From Hyphobacterium marinum (lineage in GTDB: Bacteria > Pseudomonadota > Alphaproteobacteria > Caulobacterales > Maricaulaceae): DNA of 64,000 nt. The notes beneath the pieces are model-generated. The model was given only the letters and a program-made list of their open reading frames with translations, had not been told where the DNA came from and did no database searches. The stretch spans positions 434,001 to 498,000 of the forward strand of contig NZ_JAZDRO010000001.1 in the NCBI RefSeq assembly GCF_036330325.1, read 5' to 3'. This document shows positions 1 through 8,381 of the stretch, in pieces. The position numbers were made by a program, and so were the translations under genes. The first letter of the stretch is position 1, and each line of letters begins with the position of its first letter.

Positions 1-566
1 TCGACCAGGCCAAGGGCGGCCGTATGCACATCCTGGCTGAAATGGCCAAGGCGCTGGACACGGCCCGCAACGAAGTGGGCGAGTTCGCACCGCGCATCGA
101 GACGATCACCATCCCGACCGACAAGATCCGCGACGTGATCGGCACCGGCGGCAAGGTGATCCGCGAGATCGTGGAAACCACCGGTGCGAAGGTGAATGTC
201 AATGATGACGGCGTCATCAAGGTCGCCTCGTCCGACGCCGCCTCGATCAAGGCCGCCATCGACTGGATCCACGGCCTGACTGCGGAACCGGAAGCGGGCA
301 AGATCTACAAGGGCAAGGTCGTCAAGGTGATGGACTTTGGCGCGTTCGTGAATTTCTTCGGACCGAAGGACGGGCTGGTGCACGTCTCCCAGCTGAAGAC
401 CGAACGGGTCAACCACCCCTCCGACGTCGTCTCCGAAGGTCAGGAAGTCTGGGTGAAACTCCTCGGCTTCGACGATCGCGGCAAGGTTCGCCTGTCGATG
501 AAAGTCGTCGACCAGGAAACCGGCGACGACCTCGAGAACAAGGGCGGGAACGAGGAAGAGGAATAA
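1..566 (+). CDS. pnp: Polyribonucleotide nucleotidyltransferase (PNPase), C-terminal part
   Basis: This is the 3' end of the gene; the reading frame is open from base 3 and the start lies outside the window. PNPase degrades RNA 3'-to-5' by phosphorolysis and is a partner of the RNA degradosome. The visible part holds the end of the catalytic core (GRMHILAEM), then a KH domain with the GxxG loop in VIGTGGKVIREI, then an S1 RNA-binding domain (GKVVKVMDFGAFVNFF ... GLVHVSQL). The acidic, Glu-rich tail is usual for the family. A strong hairpin terminator follows 31 bases after the stop. Confidence 0.97.
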   Translation, partial: DQAKGGRMHILAEMAKALDTARNEVGEFAPRIETITIPTDKIRDVIGTGGKVIREIVETTGAKVNVNDDGVIKVASSDAASIKAAIDWIHGLTAEPEAGKIYKGKVVKVMDFGAFVNFFGPKDGLVHVSQLKTERVNHPSDVVSEGQEVWVKLLGFDDRGKVRLSMKVVDQETGDDLENKGGNEEEE

Positions 567-596
567 TCCTCACGTCCGTTCCAGACCTGAATGATC

Positions 597-625
597 AAGC
601 CCCGGTGGAAACACCGGGGCTTTTT
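597..625 (+). terminator. Rho-independent terminator after pnp
   Basis: A perfect 11-bp stem (AAGCCCCGGTG / CACCGGGGCTT) closes a GAAA tetraloop and runs into a T tract. The same 30-base sequence occurs again at 3203-3232, after the next gene. Confidence 0.93.
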
Positions 626-723
626 CGTTGCCGATAATCACTCGCCAGATGTCCGCTTTTTAATGTTACGCGGCCAATACCGCCCTATCTTGCCTTCCAG
701 ATTGAATTTAGGGAGGCGCGGCC

Positions 724-3177
724 ATGCGCAGACGCAACGGGTTCGGGATCACGCTGGCGCTGGCCGGCTTGTGTTTGGGGGTGGCCGCGACGGCCCACGC
801 GCAGGACGCCTACCGGCTTCCGCCACAGGATGTCGTCGATATTGTTGATGCGCCGCTCTCGCCCTTTACCTCGCTGTCGCCGAACCGGGACCTGCTGTTG
901 CTGTTGCATCGCGAGGCCCTGCCGCCCGTGTCCGAACTGGCGCGCCCGATGGAGCGCCTCGCCGGGCTGCGCCTGGATGCGACGACCAATGGCCGGCACG
1001 GGCCGCGTTCGGTCGTCGGGCTCAGCGTCATTGATCTCGCGACCGGCGAGGAGCGCGCCATCACCCTGCCTGCCGATACCGGCATTTCGGGCACGACCTG
1101 GTCGCCCGACGGCAATTCCGTCGCCTTCATCCTGTCGCGCGATGACGCGCTCGGCCTCTGGGTCGCTGACCTGGAAACCGGATCGGCGCGCGAGCTGATC
1201 CCGTCGGGCATCAATGCGGTCTTCTCTGCGGTCTCGTGGATGCCCGATGGCGAACGCCTGCTGGTCCATCTGACACCGGAGAGCCGCGGCGAAATGCCGG
1301 AACGCCCGCGCGTACCGGTTGGCCCGGTGACACAGGAAGCCTCGGGCATCGAAGCCCAGGTCCGCACCTATCAGGACCTGCTGGCCGATCCCGATGACGC
1401 CGCCCTCTTTGCCTGGCTGGCGACGAGCCAGCTGGCGCTGGTCGATACCGATACGGGTAATGCCGAGATGATCGGCGCGCCGGACTTCATCTATTCCTCG
1501 GACCCGTCGCCGAATGGCGCGTACATCCTCGTCGGCGCGATGGAGCAGCCTTTCTCCTATGACGTGCCGTGGTCGTCCTTCCCGGACCGGACCTATGTGC
1601 TCGATCTTGACGGCGAGGAGGTCGCGACCATCGCCCGCCAGCCGGTGGCTGACTACGTCCCGATCGGCGGTGTGATCCGCGGCCGACGCAGCATCTCCTG
1701 GCAGGCCTCGCACCCGGCGCGCCTCACCTGGGCCGAAGCGCTCGATGGTGGCGATCCCCGCGTCGAAACCGACCAGCGCGACAGTGTCTGGGCGCAGGAA
1801 GCTCCCTTCACCGAAGAACCGGTGGAAATCCTGCGTACCGAGGACCGCTATTATGGCACACAATTCACCGAGGTCGGGCAGACCGGATTTGCCGTGGAAT
1901 ATGACCGCGACACGCGCGTCATCCGCCGGTGGCTGGTTGATTTCGCTGATCCGTCGGTTGCGCCGCGCCTCGCCGAGGAACGCAACTTGCAGGACAGCTA
2001 TGCCAATCCGGGGTCGCCGGAGACGACGCGCAATGAATTCGGACGCTCGGTCGTCGCGGTGCCGGACGGCTATATGTACATGACCGGTGAAGGCGCGACG
2101 CCGGAGGGCAACCGCCCCTTCCTGAACCGGGTCAGTTTCGAAACGTTCGAAACGCAAGAGCTGTGGCGCAACTCCGGTGAGAATCTGGAATCGGTCATTG
2201 GCTTGGTCGAGCTCGATGGTTCGGCTTTCCTGACGAGCTGGGAAGACCCGGTGACACCACCGAATGTCCGCCTGCACCGGGATGGCGACTGGACCCAGCT
2301 CACCGATTTCGCCAATCCGCACCCGCAGCTCAATGACATCCAGCGCGAGCTGATCACCTTCGAGCGTGAGGATGGCGTCATGCTGTCCTCCACCGTCTAT
2401 CTGCCGGTGGGCTACGAAGAGGGCGACCAGGTTCCGGTCGTCGTCTGGGCCTATCCGCTGGAATACAATGACGCGGCCACAGCCGGACAGGTGCGCGGCA
2501 GCCCGTACGAATTCTCGCGCATTGCCGGGACCAGCCCGCGCTTCTTCCTGACCCAGGGCTATGCCCTGATGGAAGATGCGACCATGCCGATCGTCGGGTC
2601 CGACCCGGAAACGGTCAATGACACCTTCATCGACCAGCTGGTGATGTCCGCCGAAGCCATCGTCGCGGAAAGCGTTAACCGGGGCTTTGGCGATGGCGAG
2701 CGTGTCGCGGTCGCGGGCCATTCCTATGGCGCGTTCATGACGGCGAACCTGCTCGCGCACTCCGATCTTTTCCGCGCGGGTATCGCCCGGTCGGGGGCCT
2801 ATAACCGGACGCTGACGCCCTTCGGCTTCCAGGCGGAACGGCGGACTTACTGGGAAGCGCCGGAGGTCTATTACAATCTCTCGCCCTTCATGCATGCCGA
2901 TCAGATCAACGAGCCGATGCTGATGATCCACGGGGCGATGGACAATAATTCGGGCACCTATCCGATCCAGTCCGAACGCATGTTCGCCGCGGTGAAGGGC
3001 AATGCCGGCACGGTCCGCCTCGTCATGCTGCCTTACGAAAGCCATGGCTATCGCGGGCGGGAAAGCGTGCTGCACGTGCTCGCTGAAAGCTTCGACTGGC
3101 TCGACCGCTACGTCATGCCGGAGGAGAACCCGATGGGCCCTGAAGATGACGCAGAGCCTGGCGCAGCGATGGAGTAG
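724..3177 (+). CDS. Secreted S9-family serine peptidase (prolyl oligopeptidase fold, glutamyl endopeptidase-like)
   Basis: An exported peptidase of 817 residues with a signal peptide ending near AHA-QDA. The N-terminal two thirds are a beta-propeller with repeats such as TWSPDGNSVAF and SWMPDGERLL. The C-terminal alpha/beta hydrolase domain holds the expected triad: Ser667 in GHSYGAFM, Asp740 in HGAMDNNS and His774 in YESHGY. The HGAMDNNSGT and YESHGY style resembles the S9D (glutamyl endopeptidase) branch rather than DPP-IV. The start has an AGGGAGG ribosome site 6 bases upstream. It probably degrades peptides in the periplasm or outside the cell. The gene sits alone between two identical terminators. 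Confidence 0.9.
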   Translation: MRRRNGFGITLALAGLCLGVAATAHAQDAYRLPPQDVVDIVDAPLSPFTSLSPNRDLLLLLHREALPPVSELARPMERLAGLRLDATTNGRHGPRSVVGLSVIDLATGEERAITLPADTGISGTTWSPDGNSVAFILSRDDALGLWVADLETGSARELIPSGINAVFSAVSWMPDGERLLVHLTPESRGEMPERPRVPVGPVTQEASGIEAQVRTYQDLLADPDDAALFAWLATSQLALVDTDTGNAEMIGAPDFIYSSDPSPNGAYILVGAMEQPFSYDVPWSSFPDRTYVLDLDGEEVATIARQPVADYVPIGGVIRGRRSISWQASHPARLTWAEALDGGDPRVETDQRDSVWAQEAPFTEEPVEILRTEDRYYGTQFTEVGQTGFAVEYDRDTRVIRRWLVDFADPSVAPRLAEERNLQDSYANPGSPETTRNEFGRSVVAVPDGYMYMTGEGATPEGNRPFLNRVSFETFETQELWRNSGENLESVIGLVELDGSAFLTSWEDPVTPPNVRLHRDGDWTQLTDFANPHPQLNDIQRELITFEREDGVMLSSTVYLPVGYEEGDQVPVVVWAYPLEYNDAATAGQVRGSPYEFSRIAGTSPRFFLTQGYALMEDATMPIVGSDPETVNDTFIDQLVMSAEAIVAESVNRGFGDGERVAVAGHSYGAFMTANLLAHSDLFRAGIARSGAYNRTLTPFGFQAERRTYWEAPEVYYNLSPFMHADQINEPMLMIHGAMDNNSGTYPIQSERMFAAVKGNAGTVRLVMLPYESHGYRGRESVLHVLAESFDWLDRYVMPEENPMGPEDDAEPGAAME

Positions 3178-3202
3178 CGCATCTGGCGTCTCGCTAGACG
3201 GA

Positions 3203-3231
3203 AAGCCCCGGTGGAAACACCGGGGCTTTTT
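3203..3231 (+). terminator. Rho-independent terminator after the S9 peptidase
   Basis: The 11-bp stem with GAAA loop and T tract is identical to the one after pnp (597-626). Its last base touches the stop codon of the convergent gene that ends at 3231, so it may also stop transcription from that side, although the A tract on the left is short. Confidence 0.9.
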
Positions 3232-4127
3232 CAAGGGTGGACAATAATGACGAGCGATAGGAGGGCCGCAATGGCAGTGGCCGTCATCAGCAACACACGT
3301 TCGATTATGTACCGGTCGGAGTTGAGATAGGGACGCAGGGCTGTGAGCAAAGCCGATTCAAGCGTTTTGCGGAAATCTTGCTTGGTGAAATAAATATTTG
3401 AAATTTCTCCACCTTCGACCATCAGGCGGCCACGCTGAATAATAGGTTGGCCAGGATTGTTGGGGTCTGCTTTCGCTCCAATCGCTCGGTCCGGCAAGGC
3501 GCGTGTATTCTTTTGATCGTCCATGTATTGAATAGTCGATTTCCGGGGGATCGAGATCGTTACATACTCGATTTCCCCATTTCCCTTTAATTTCAGCTCT
3601 TCGAGTGTTCCATTGTAAATAATTGTCTTACCGTCGATTTCCTTGCTGGATACAATAGAAACAAAAACATTCCGGCTCAGAAAGCCGCGAAAAACGGCAT
3701 AGAGGCCTCCGTAGTAGAGGCGGCCAATCAGATCGAACGGCTTGACGCCGTAGGCCGCCAGCCGAGCAAAAGTGAGACCGAAAATTGAGGCGGCGACCAG
3801 CGAGAGCAATGTGTATTGGATCAGGTCGCCTGTGAACTCCGCGGGGCGAACATACTGGGTTTGATAGCGGTCCGGCGAGCCGTTGTTGATAAGCCGCTCC
3901 AGAAAGAAGTTTGAAAGTTCGTTCAGATTCCCCGACCGAAATGTCTCGATCCCTATAAACATCAAAGAATGGATAAATACCGCACCCAGAATCAGGGTTG
4001 ATATGGACAGTGCTGGGTTGGGCTCCAGTGGACGGCGAATTCTTGAAAAATATTGAAAAACATAAATTTGGATAAAAGCGGGAAGGCTGAAAGCCAGAAG
4101 CAGGATCAGCGCTAGGCTGATATTCAT
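3231..4127 (-). CDS. Membrane protein of unknown function (possibly DUF6338-like)
   Basis: A 298-residue protein with an N-terminal membrane segment (residues 1-25), further hydrophobic stretches near 40-60 and 105-130, a soluble beta-rich middle (SSKEIDGKTIIYNGTLEEL) and a C-terminal membrane segment ending in IVIVHP-like sequence. The layout recalls DUF6338-type proteins, but I cannot confirm that family. Its start codon directly follows the stop of the small upstream gene (TGAATG), so the two are probably co-translated. Base composition is clearly richer in A+T than the neighbours, which suggests recent acquisition. Confidence 0.72.
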   Translation of the reverse strand: MNISLALILLLAFSLPAFIQIYVFQYFSRIRRPLEPNPALSISTLILGAVFIHSLMFIGIETFRSGNLNELSNFFLERLINNGSPDRYQTQYVRPAEFTGDLIQYTLLSLVAASIFGLTFARLAAYGVKPFDLIGRLYYGGLYAVFRGFLSRNVFVSIVSSKEIDGKTIIYNGTLEELKLKGNGEIEYVTISIPRKSTIQYMDDQKNTRALPDRAIGAKADPNNPGQPIIQRGRLMVEGGEISNIYFTKQDFRKTLESALLTALRPYLNSDRYIIERVLLMTATAIAALLSLVIIVHP

Positions 4128-4304
4128 TCAGGCAGCATCGACGTGATCGGGTTTGAGTTCCCGGATCACCTCGATTACCTCGCTTGTTGAGGGCGGGCGA
4201 CCCAACCGCCTGAATGCAAGCTCGATCGCTGCGTTGACGAGATAAATATCGTCGTCAGCGGCGGCCAGAAACCGCTCGAGTCTTTCATGCTCGTAGCGTG
4301 ACAT
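4128..4304 (-). CDS. Small hypothetical protein, 58 residues, upstream partner of the membrane protein
   Basis: The reading frame begins with ATG at 4304 behind a GGGAG ribosome site and encodes MSRYEHERLERF... ending LKPDHVDAA. It is predicted to be mainly helical and charged, with no membrane segment. Its stop codon abuts the next start codon (TGAATG), so the pair form one transcription unit. I do not recognise the family. The coupled layout of a small soluble protein and a membrane protein recalls two-component toxin or defence pairs, but this is only a possibility. Confidence 0.6.
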   Translation of the reverse strand: MSRYEHERLERFLAAADDDIYLVNAAIELAFRRLGRPPSTSEVIEVIRELKPDHVDAA

Positions 4305-4444
4305 ACCCTGTCTCCCAAGCGAATCATATGCCCATTTCGGCCTGATTGTGAAGAGTCAAGGCCGGAATAAGTGAAGAAACGCTTATAGACTGAAATTGTT
4401 CGAATATTGCCGGATAAATGCAGTAGCGGCGCAGGCCGGCCCGG

Positions 4445-5299
4445 TTAATCTTCCAGCCCCGCCCGATAGCGCCGTGAGCCGGGGACCTCATCGCCTCCGG
4501 TGAGCGTGATCGTGACATCGCCTTCGCCGGTCGGGGTGATTTCTGTGATGGCCGCGCGATTGACCAGCCAGGAGCGGTGGACGCGCACCGCGTCGATTCC
4601 GGCCTCCCGAAGCAGGGTTTCCAGTTCGGCGAGCGTCATACGGGCGAGGTGCTCGCGCGTGCCGAAACTGGCCTCAACGTAATTCCCCGCAGCCCGCGCG
4701 ACGCGGAAATCCGCGGCCTCGGCGAAAATCGTCCGCCCGCCGCATTTCAGCGTGATGCGCTGTTCGGCGCGGGCGTCCTGGCGGGCGGCGCGGGCTTCCA
4801 GGCGCAAGCGTTCCATGGTTCGGCTGGTCGAGAGGATAAGCTGGAAGCCGAGATAGGCCGCCGCCTGTTTGCGGAATTCATAGACGAATGTCCCCCAGAG
4901 CGTGTCGCCATAGCCGAAGGGCCGGTCGAAAATCGGGGGCCAGACGAGCGCGCGGAAGCCCGACATCAGCGCGACCTGCAGTGCGCCATAGACGAGGACG
5001 GCGGCGAGGTGGACGGCGAGCGCGGTGCGCCAGCGGCCGCGCTCGAACGGAAACGCCATACCGAGCCAGAGGACGGGCGGGACGAGGATCAGCATCGCGG
5101 TCACCGCGGTGCCTTCCAGTACCCAGCTGTAGTGGCCGGGCTGATCATCACCGGAGCGGACGATCTCGGTCCCGACCGACAGGGAATTGACGATATAGAC
5201 CACGACGATGACGGCGGCGCAGAGCAGACCGGCGCGAAGAAGGGCGCGGCGGTCCGCCTCACGGTCGGCGGTCAGAGCGGTCGAGGACGTGCCGGTCAT
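4445..5299 (-). CDS. LytTR-domain transcriptional regulator with membrane-bound N-terminus
   Basis: The N-terminal half has about four transmembrane helices (LLCAAVIVVVYIVNSL, AVTAMLILVPPVLWLG, LAVHLAAVLVYGALQ and a fourth). A short helical linker follows (MERLRLEARAARQDARAEQ), then a C-terminal LytTR DNA-binding domain with the family pattern YVEASFG ... VHRSWLVNRAAI. It probably senses a membrane signal and acts on target promoters directly, without a receiver domain. It diverges from the acyltransferase gene at 5462, a likely target. An upstream start at 5353 would add 18 residues; 5299 fits a compact N-terminus better. Confidence 0.85.
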   Translation of the reverse strand: MTGTSSTALTADREADRRALLRAGLLCAAVIVVVYIVNSLSVGTEIVRSGDDQPGHYSWVLEGTAVTAMLILVPPVLWLGMAFPFERGRWRTALAVHLAAVLVYGALQVALMSGFRALVWPPIFDRPFGYGDTLWGTFVYEFRKQAAAYLGFQLILSTSRTMERLRLEARAARQDARAEQRITLKCGGRTIFAEAADFRVARAAGNYVEASFGTREHLARMTLAELETLLREAGIDAVRVHRSWLVNRAAITEITPTGEGDVTITLTGGDEVPGSRRYRAGLED

Positions 5300-5461
5300 G
5301 GGTGCCAGTGTGCCGTGCGGCCCGGTTGACGCAAACCGGTTTTCATCCCGCACCGCCGCCGCTCGTCCCGTTGGTACAGCGATCCGCCCCGCCGGTCCGG
5401 CCTCCGGACCCGGGCGCTCGACGCGCGGGTATGGGCCGTTAGGGAAGGGTCAGCTGCCTGG

Positions 5462-6697
5462 ATGAAAAGAAAGACTGTCATGGCCGAGATGCCGCAACCG
5501 GGACCCAATGCCGTCTTCACCCGCCGCCACGATCTCGATTGGCTGCGGATCGCGGCCTTCGCCATCCTCATTTTCTATCATGTCGGCATGTTCTTCGTGA
5601 CATGGGGCTGGCATGTGAAAAGCCCGGACGCCAATGAAGGGCCGGAATTGCTGATGCGTCTGGTCAATCCGTGGCGTCTGGCTCTGCTCTTCTTCATTTC
5701 CGGCGTGGCACTGAGATTTCTCGCCGACAAGATCGGCTCGGCCGCGATGGCGCGAGACCGCTTCGTGCGCATCGCACCGGTCATTGTCTTTGGCATGGTG
5801 GTCCTCGTCATGCCCCAGACCTGGTTTGAGCTGCGGCAGGCGGGCGCGATTGGCCCGGATTTCCTCGCCTTCTATGGAGACTATCTCCGCCCGAATGTGC
5901 TGCACGGCCTCATAACACCGACCTGGAACCATCTCTGGTATGTCGTCTATCTCCTCGTCTATTCGCTTCTGCTCGCGCCGTTCATTCCGGGGCTTCGCGC
6001 GCTGGGAGAGAGTGGGTTGGGGCGGTTTGTCGGGGGGCTCTGGAGTTCGCGCTTCGGCCCGGTCCTGCTGCTCGTCCTGCCGGTTCTGCCCTTCATCGCC
6101 TACCGGCTCTGGCTCGACCCGGTTTTCCCGACGACGCATGCCCTCATCGACGATTGGGCCAATCACGCCCACCGGCTGACCATTTTGCTGATCGGGTTCT
6201 GGGCGGCAAAAAGCCCGGCCTTCTGGGGCGGGGTCCGTCGGGCTCTGTCGCTGGCGCTCGTCTATGCGGTGTTCTACGGGCTGGTCTATGCCTGGGCGGT
6301 GGCGCGGCCCGGTGCCGACTGGGAGGGACAGGAAGCCCTCCTCTGGGCGGTACGACTGGGCCGCATCGTCTACGCTTGGGCGGTGATCCTGACCTTGTTG
6401 GGCCTGGCCCAGCGATTCCTCAGTCGCGACGGGTCGGCACGGCGCTATCTCACCGAAGCGATTTTCCCGTTTTACATCCTGCACCAGACGATCACCGTCG
6501 CGGCCGGATATTACATCGCCCAGGCGGGCTGGGGCGTGTGGACACAATTCCTCGTGCTGGTGAGCGTGACGCTCGCGGGCTGCATGATCGGCTTCGAGCT
6601 CATCCGCCGGGTCGCGTGGCTGAGGCCGGTGTTTGGTTTGAAGGTGGGGGGCAGGCAATTAGCGTACAAGCGAAACAAAATCCCTCAGCGACAATAA
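5462..6697 (+). CDS. Acyltransferase family 3 membrane protein (OpgC/OafA-like)
   Basis: A polytopic membrane protein of 411 residues with the acyltransferase-3 opening RRHDLDWLRIAAFAILIFYHVGMFF, whose Arg and His are typical of the active site, and about ten hydrophobic helices. Members O-acylate sugars, glucans or lipids at the inner membrane; the substrate cannot be told here. The natural protein probably ends near RPVFGLK. The last residues, GGRQLAYKRNKIPQRQ, overlap the 3' end of the restriction nuclease gene on the other strand and look like a readout of foreign DNA, so the original stop may have been lost when the restriction island inserted. Confidence 0.85.
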   Translation: MKRKTVMAEMPQPGPNAVFTRRHDLDWLRIAAFAILIFYHVGMFFVTWGWHVKSPDANEGPELLMRLVNPWRLALLFFISGVALRFLADKIGSAAMARDRFVRIAPVIVFGMVVLVMPQTWFELRQAGAIGPDFLAFYGDYLRPNVLHGLITPTWNHLWYVVYLLVYSLLLAPFIPGLRALGESGLGRFVGGLWSSRFGPVLLLVLPVLPFIAYRLWLDPVFPTTHALIDDWANHAHRLTILLIGFWAAKSPAFWGGVRRALSLALVYAVFYGLVYAWAVARPGADWEGQEALLWAVRLGRIVYAWAVILTLLGLAQRFLSRDGSARRYLTEAIFPFYILHQTITVAAGYYIAQAGWGVWTQFLVLVSVTLAGCMIGFELIRRVAWLRPVFGLKVGGRQLAYKRNKIPQRQ

Positions 6698-7891
6698 GTT
6701 GCCGACTTGCTCTGGCCGATAAGACGGTTGAATTGGCATCGGTATGACGAGATGGAGCCCTTTTTCGAGCATTTCGTTCGTCTGACCGACCGAAATGCCA
6801 GGCTGCAACGTTAACAGGTGCTTCCGCTGGATACGGTCGGCTTCCGCCAGGACCTGCCGCCACCTGTCTTTGCAGGTCGTCTTTGTTGCCAACATATTTA
6901 ACTTTTCCGCTGGGAAATGGGCGTCACGGTAAGCATCTTCACCAGGAAACAAGAAGTCGGCAGCGTGTTTCTTTTCAGTAGTAGCTTCCGCATCATAGGT
7001 AATTTCGTGAGCATCAAGAATTTTGGAAAAATGGTTCATCAACGCGTACCCGGCGCGAGATTTGCGTCGGTTATGCGCCGAAAGGGAAAAGCCTAGAAAT
7101 CCGTCGACATCTATTTTCCCGTCTCCAGTATAAAATCCTTCTCTTATTCGCTTGGCGACTATCTCGCGCTCAAGCTCTCGGAACAGAAGCTCCTCACGGT
7201 CTATCCATGACATCAAGGCAAAATCCGGATCATCGCGCGGATCAATTTCCGGAAGTGTATTTCGAGCCAATTCGGAGAACGTACGTGTGTCTGGGAATTT
7301 TCCCTTGAAGCCAGCGACGATAGCGGCAGGGTCGAATTCCCCCGTCGACCTGAACGGGATTCCCAACAGGTCAAGAATCTCCAACCCAAGGTAGCCAATG
7401 GAGGCGGCTGTTCCCGGCTCAAGCTGACGGGATGAAAAGCTGTCAGTCTGTTCGCTTGTAATTCCAAAAACAAATTCGAGCGCTGCTAGTACGTCATTTT
7501 CTTGGTGGCACACAAAGAAAACTAGACGATCTTGATTCCGGCGCAGCACGAACAAGCGGTCACCAGGTTTCATTCGCTTGGTGATTTCGTTTTTCTGGTA
7601 GTACAGCCGCCATTCCGCGCTTCTATGGGGCTTGTTTTCGCGGGTATCGTACCAAGACAAATAGCCCTCGGCCGAAAGCAGATTGTCGTCTTCCGACAGG
7701 TAAAGGTAAGTGGCAACAAAGCGTTCATCGCCTGTTGCGCCGGTTTTTTTACGAAGTCGCGAGTCAAGAAGGCCGATGAGCACTTTGCTTCCGGTCACTT
7801 CATGTTGATTTGAAGCCGGGCTGATGCAATCCACCAAAGTCAATTCCTTGGCTGCTGCGCCCTGAAAATATTCGGCCAAAGATTGTGTCAA
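6659..7891 (-). CDS. EcoRII-like type II restriction endonuclease
   Basis: A 410-residue homologue of EcoRII, which cuts CCWGG and needs a second site as effector. An N-terminal EcoRII-N-like, B3-type DNA-binding region spans roughly residues 50-145. The C-terminal PD-(D/E)XK domain carries HAADFLFPG, AYRDAHFPAEKLNMLATKTT and CKDRWRQVL. Asp312, Tyr321 and Lys337 keep exactly the spacing of Asp299, Tyr308 and Lys324 as I recall them in EcoRII. It overlaps the vsr gene by 4 bases (ATGA), so it is translated after vsr and the methyltransferase. Its composition is poorer in G+C than the flanks. Confidence 0.93.
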   Translation of the reverse strand: MTQSLAEYFQGAAAKELTLVDCISPASNQHEVTGSKVLIGLLDSRLRKKTGATGDERFVATYLYLSEDDNLLSAEGYLSWYDTRENKPHRSAEWRLYYQKNEITKRMKPGDRLFVLRRNQDRLVFFVCHQENDVLAALEFVFGITSEQTDSFSSRQLEPGTAASIGYLGLEILDLLGIPFRSTGEFDPAAIVAGFKGKFPDTRTFSELARNTLPEIDPRDDPDFALMSWIDREELLFRELEREIVAKRIREGFYTGDGKIDVDGFLGFSLSAHNRRKSRAGYALMNHFSKILDAHEITYDAEATTEKKHAADFLFPGEDAYRDAHFPAEKLNMLATKTTCKDRWRQVLAEADRIQRKHLLTLQPGISVGQTNEMLEKGLHLVIPMPIQPSYRPEQVGNLLSLRDFVSLVR

Positions 7892-8349
7892 GCCTGCTCC
7901 CCCGGTCTTGTTATGCCGGATAATCTGTGACGCGTCACTTCCTGAGCCAACAAATCCAGCTTTCCGCTGATGTCATTAGGAGATTTCGATTTAAGCTCAC
8001 ACTCCCATACAAACAAAACCTGCCACCCCAAGGCATCAAGTTCTTTAATGTGTTTTTTGTCCCGTTCGACATTTCCACGTATTTTGTTGTGCCAGAATTC
8101 CGGTCGGGTGGCAGGCCATTTGAAGTATTTGCAATCGTGACGGTGCCAGAAGCAACCGTGAACGAAGATAACAGTTCGGTATTTTGGAAGAACGAGATCC
8201 GGTTTCCCAGGCAGTCGTTTGTCGTGCAACCGAAATCGGAAGCCGCGTGCATGAAGGCCCCGCCGGACAATCATTTCCGGTTTAGTGTCCTTGCCGCGAA
8301 TGCCGGACATCATCCGGCTGCGAACCTTGGCGCTGACAATATCGGTCAA
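7888..8349 (-). CDS. vsr: Very short patch repair (Vsr) endonuclease
   Basis: Vsr nicks 5' of the T in T:G mismatches produced when 5-methylcytosine deaminates in Dcm sites. The 153-residue protein shows the family pattern VRSRMMSGIRGKDTKPE, KPDLVLPKYRTVIFVHGC with the catalytic Asp, FWHRHDC with metal-binding His and Cys residues, and RDKKHIKELDALGW. The start is TTG at 8349, placed 7 bases after a GAGGAGA ribosome site. It lies 32 bases after the methyltransferase and overlaps the nuclease gene by 4 bases, as expected for a mutation-avoidance partner of a C5-cytosine methyltransferase. Confidence 0.96.
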   Translation of the reverse strand: MTDIVSAKVRSRMMSGIRGKDTKPEMIVRRGLHARGFRFRLHDKRLPGKPDLVLPKYRTVIFVHGCFWHRHDCKYFKWPATRPEFWHNKIRGNVERDKKHIKELDALGWQVLFVWECELKSKSPNDISGKLDLLAQEVTRHRLSGITRPGEQA

Positions 8350-8381
8350 GCTGGTGTCTCCTCAACGGAGACAACACCGTA

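Noticed and set aside
685..3234. An 849-residue minus-strand frame antisense to the S9 peptidase
   Set aside because: It is a GC-rich shadow of the real gene, with no domain, no ribosome site and Arg/His-rich composition; many similar frames oppose genes in this window (for example 22686-24518 and 33326-34870).
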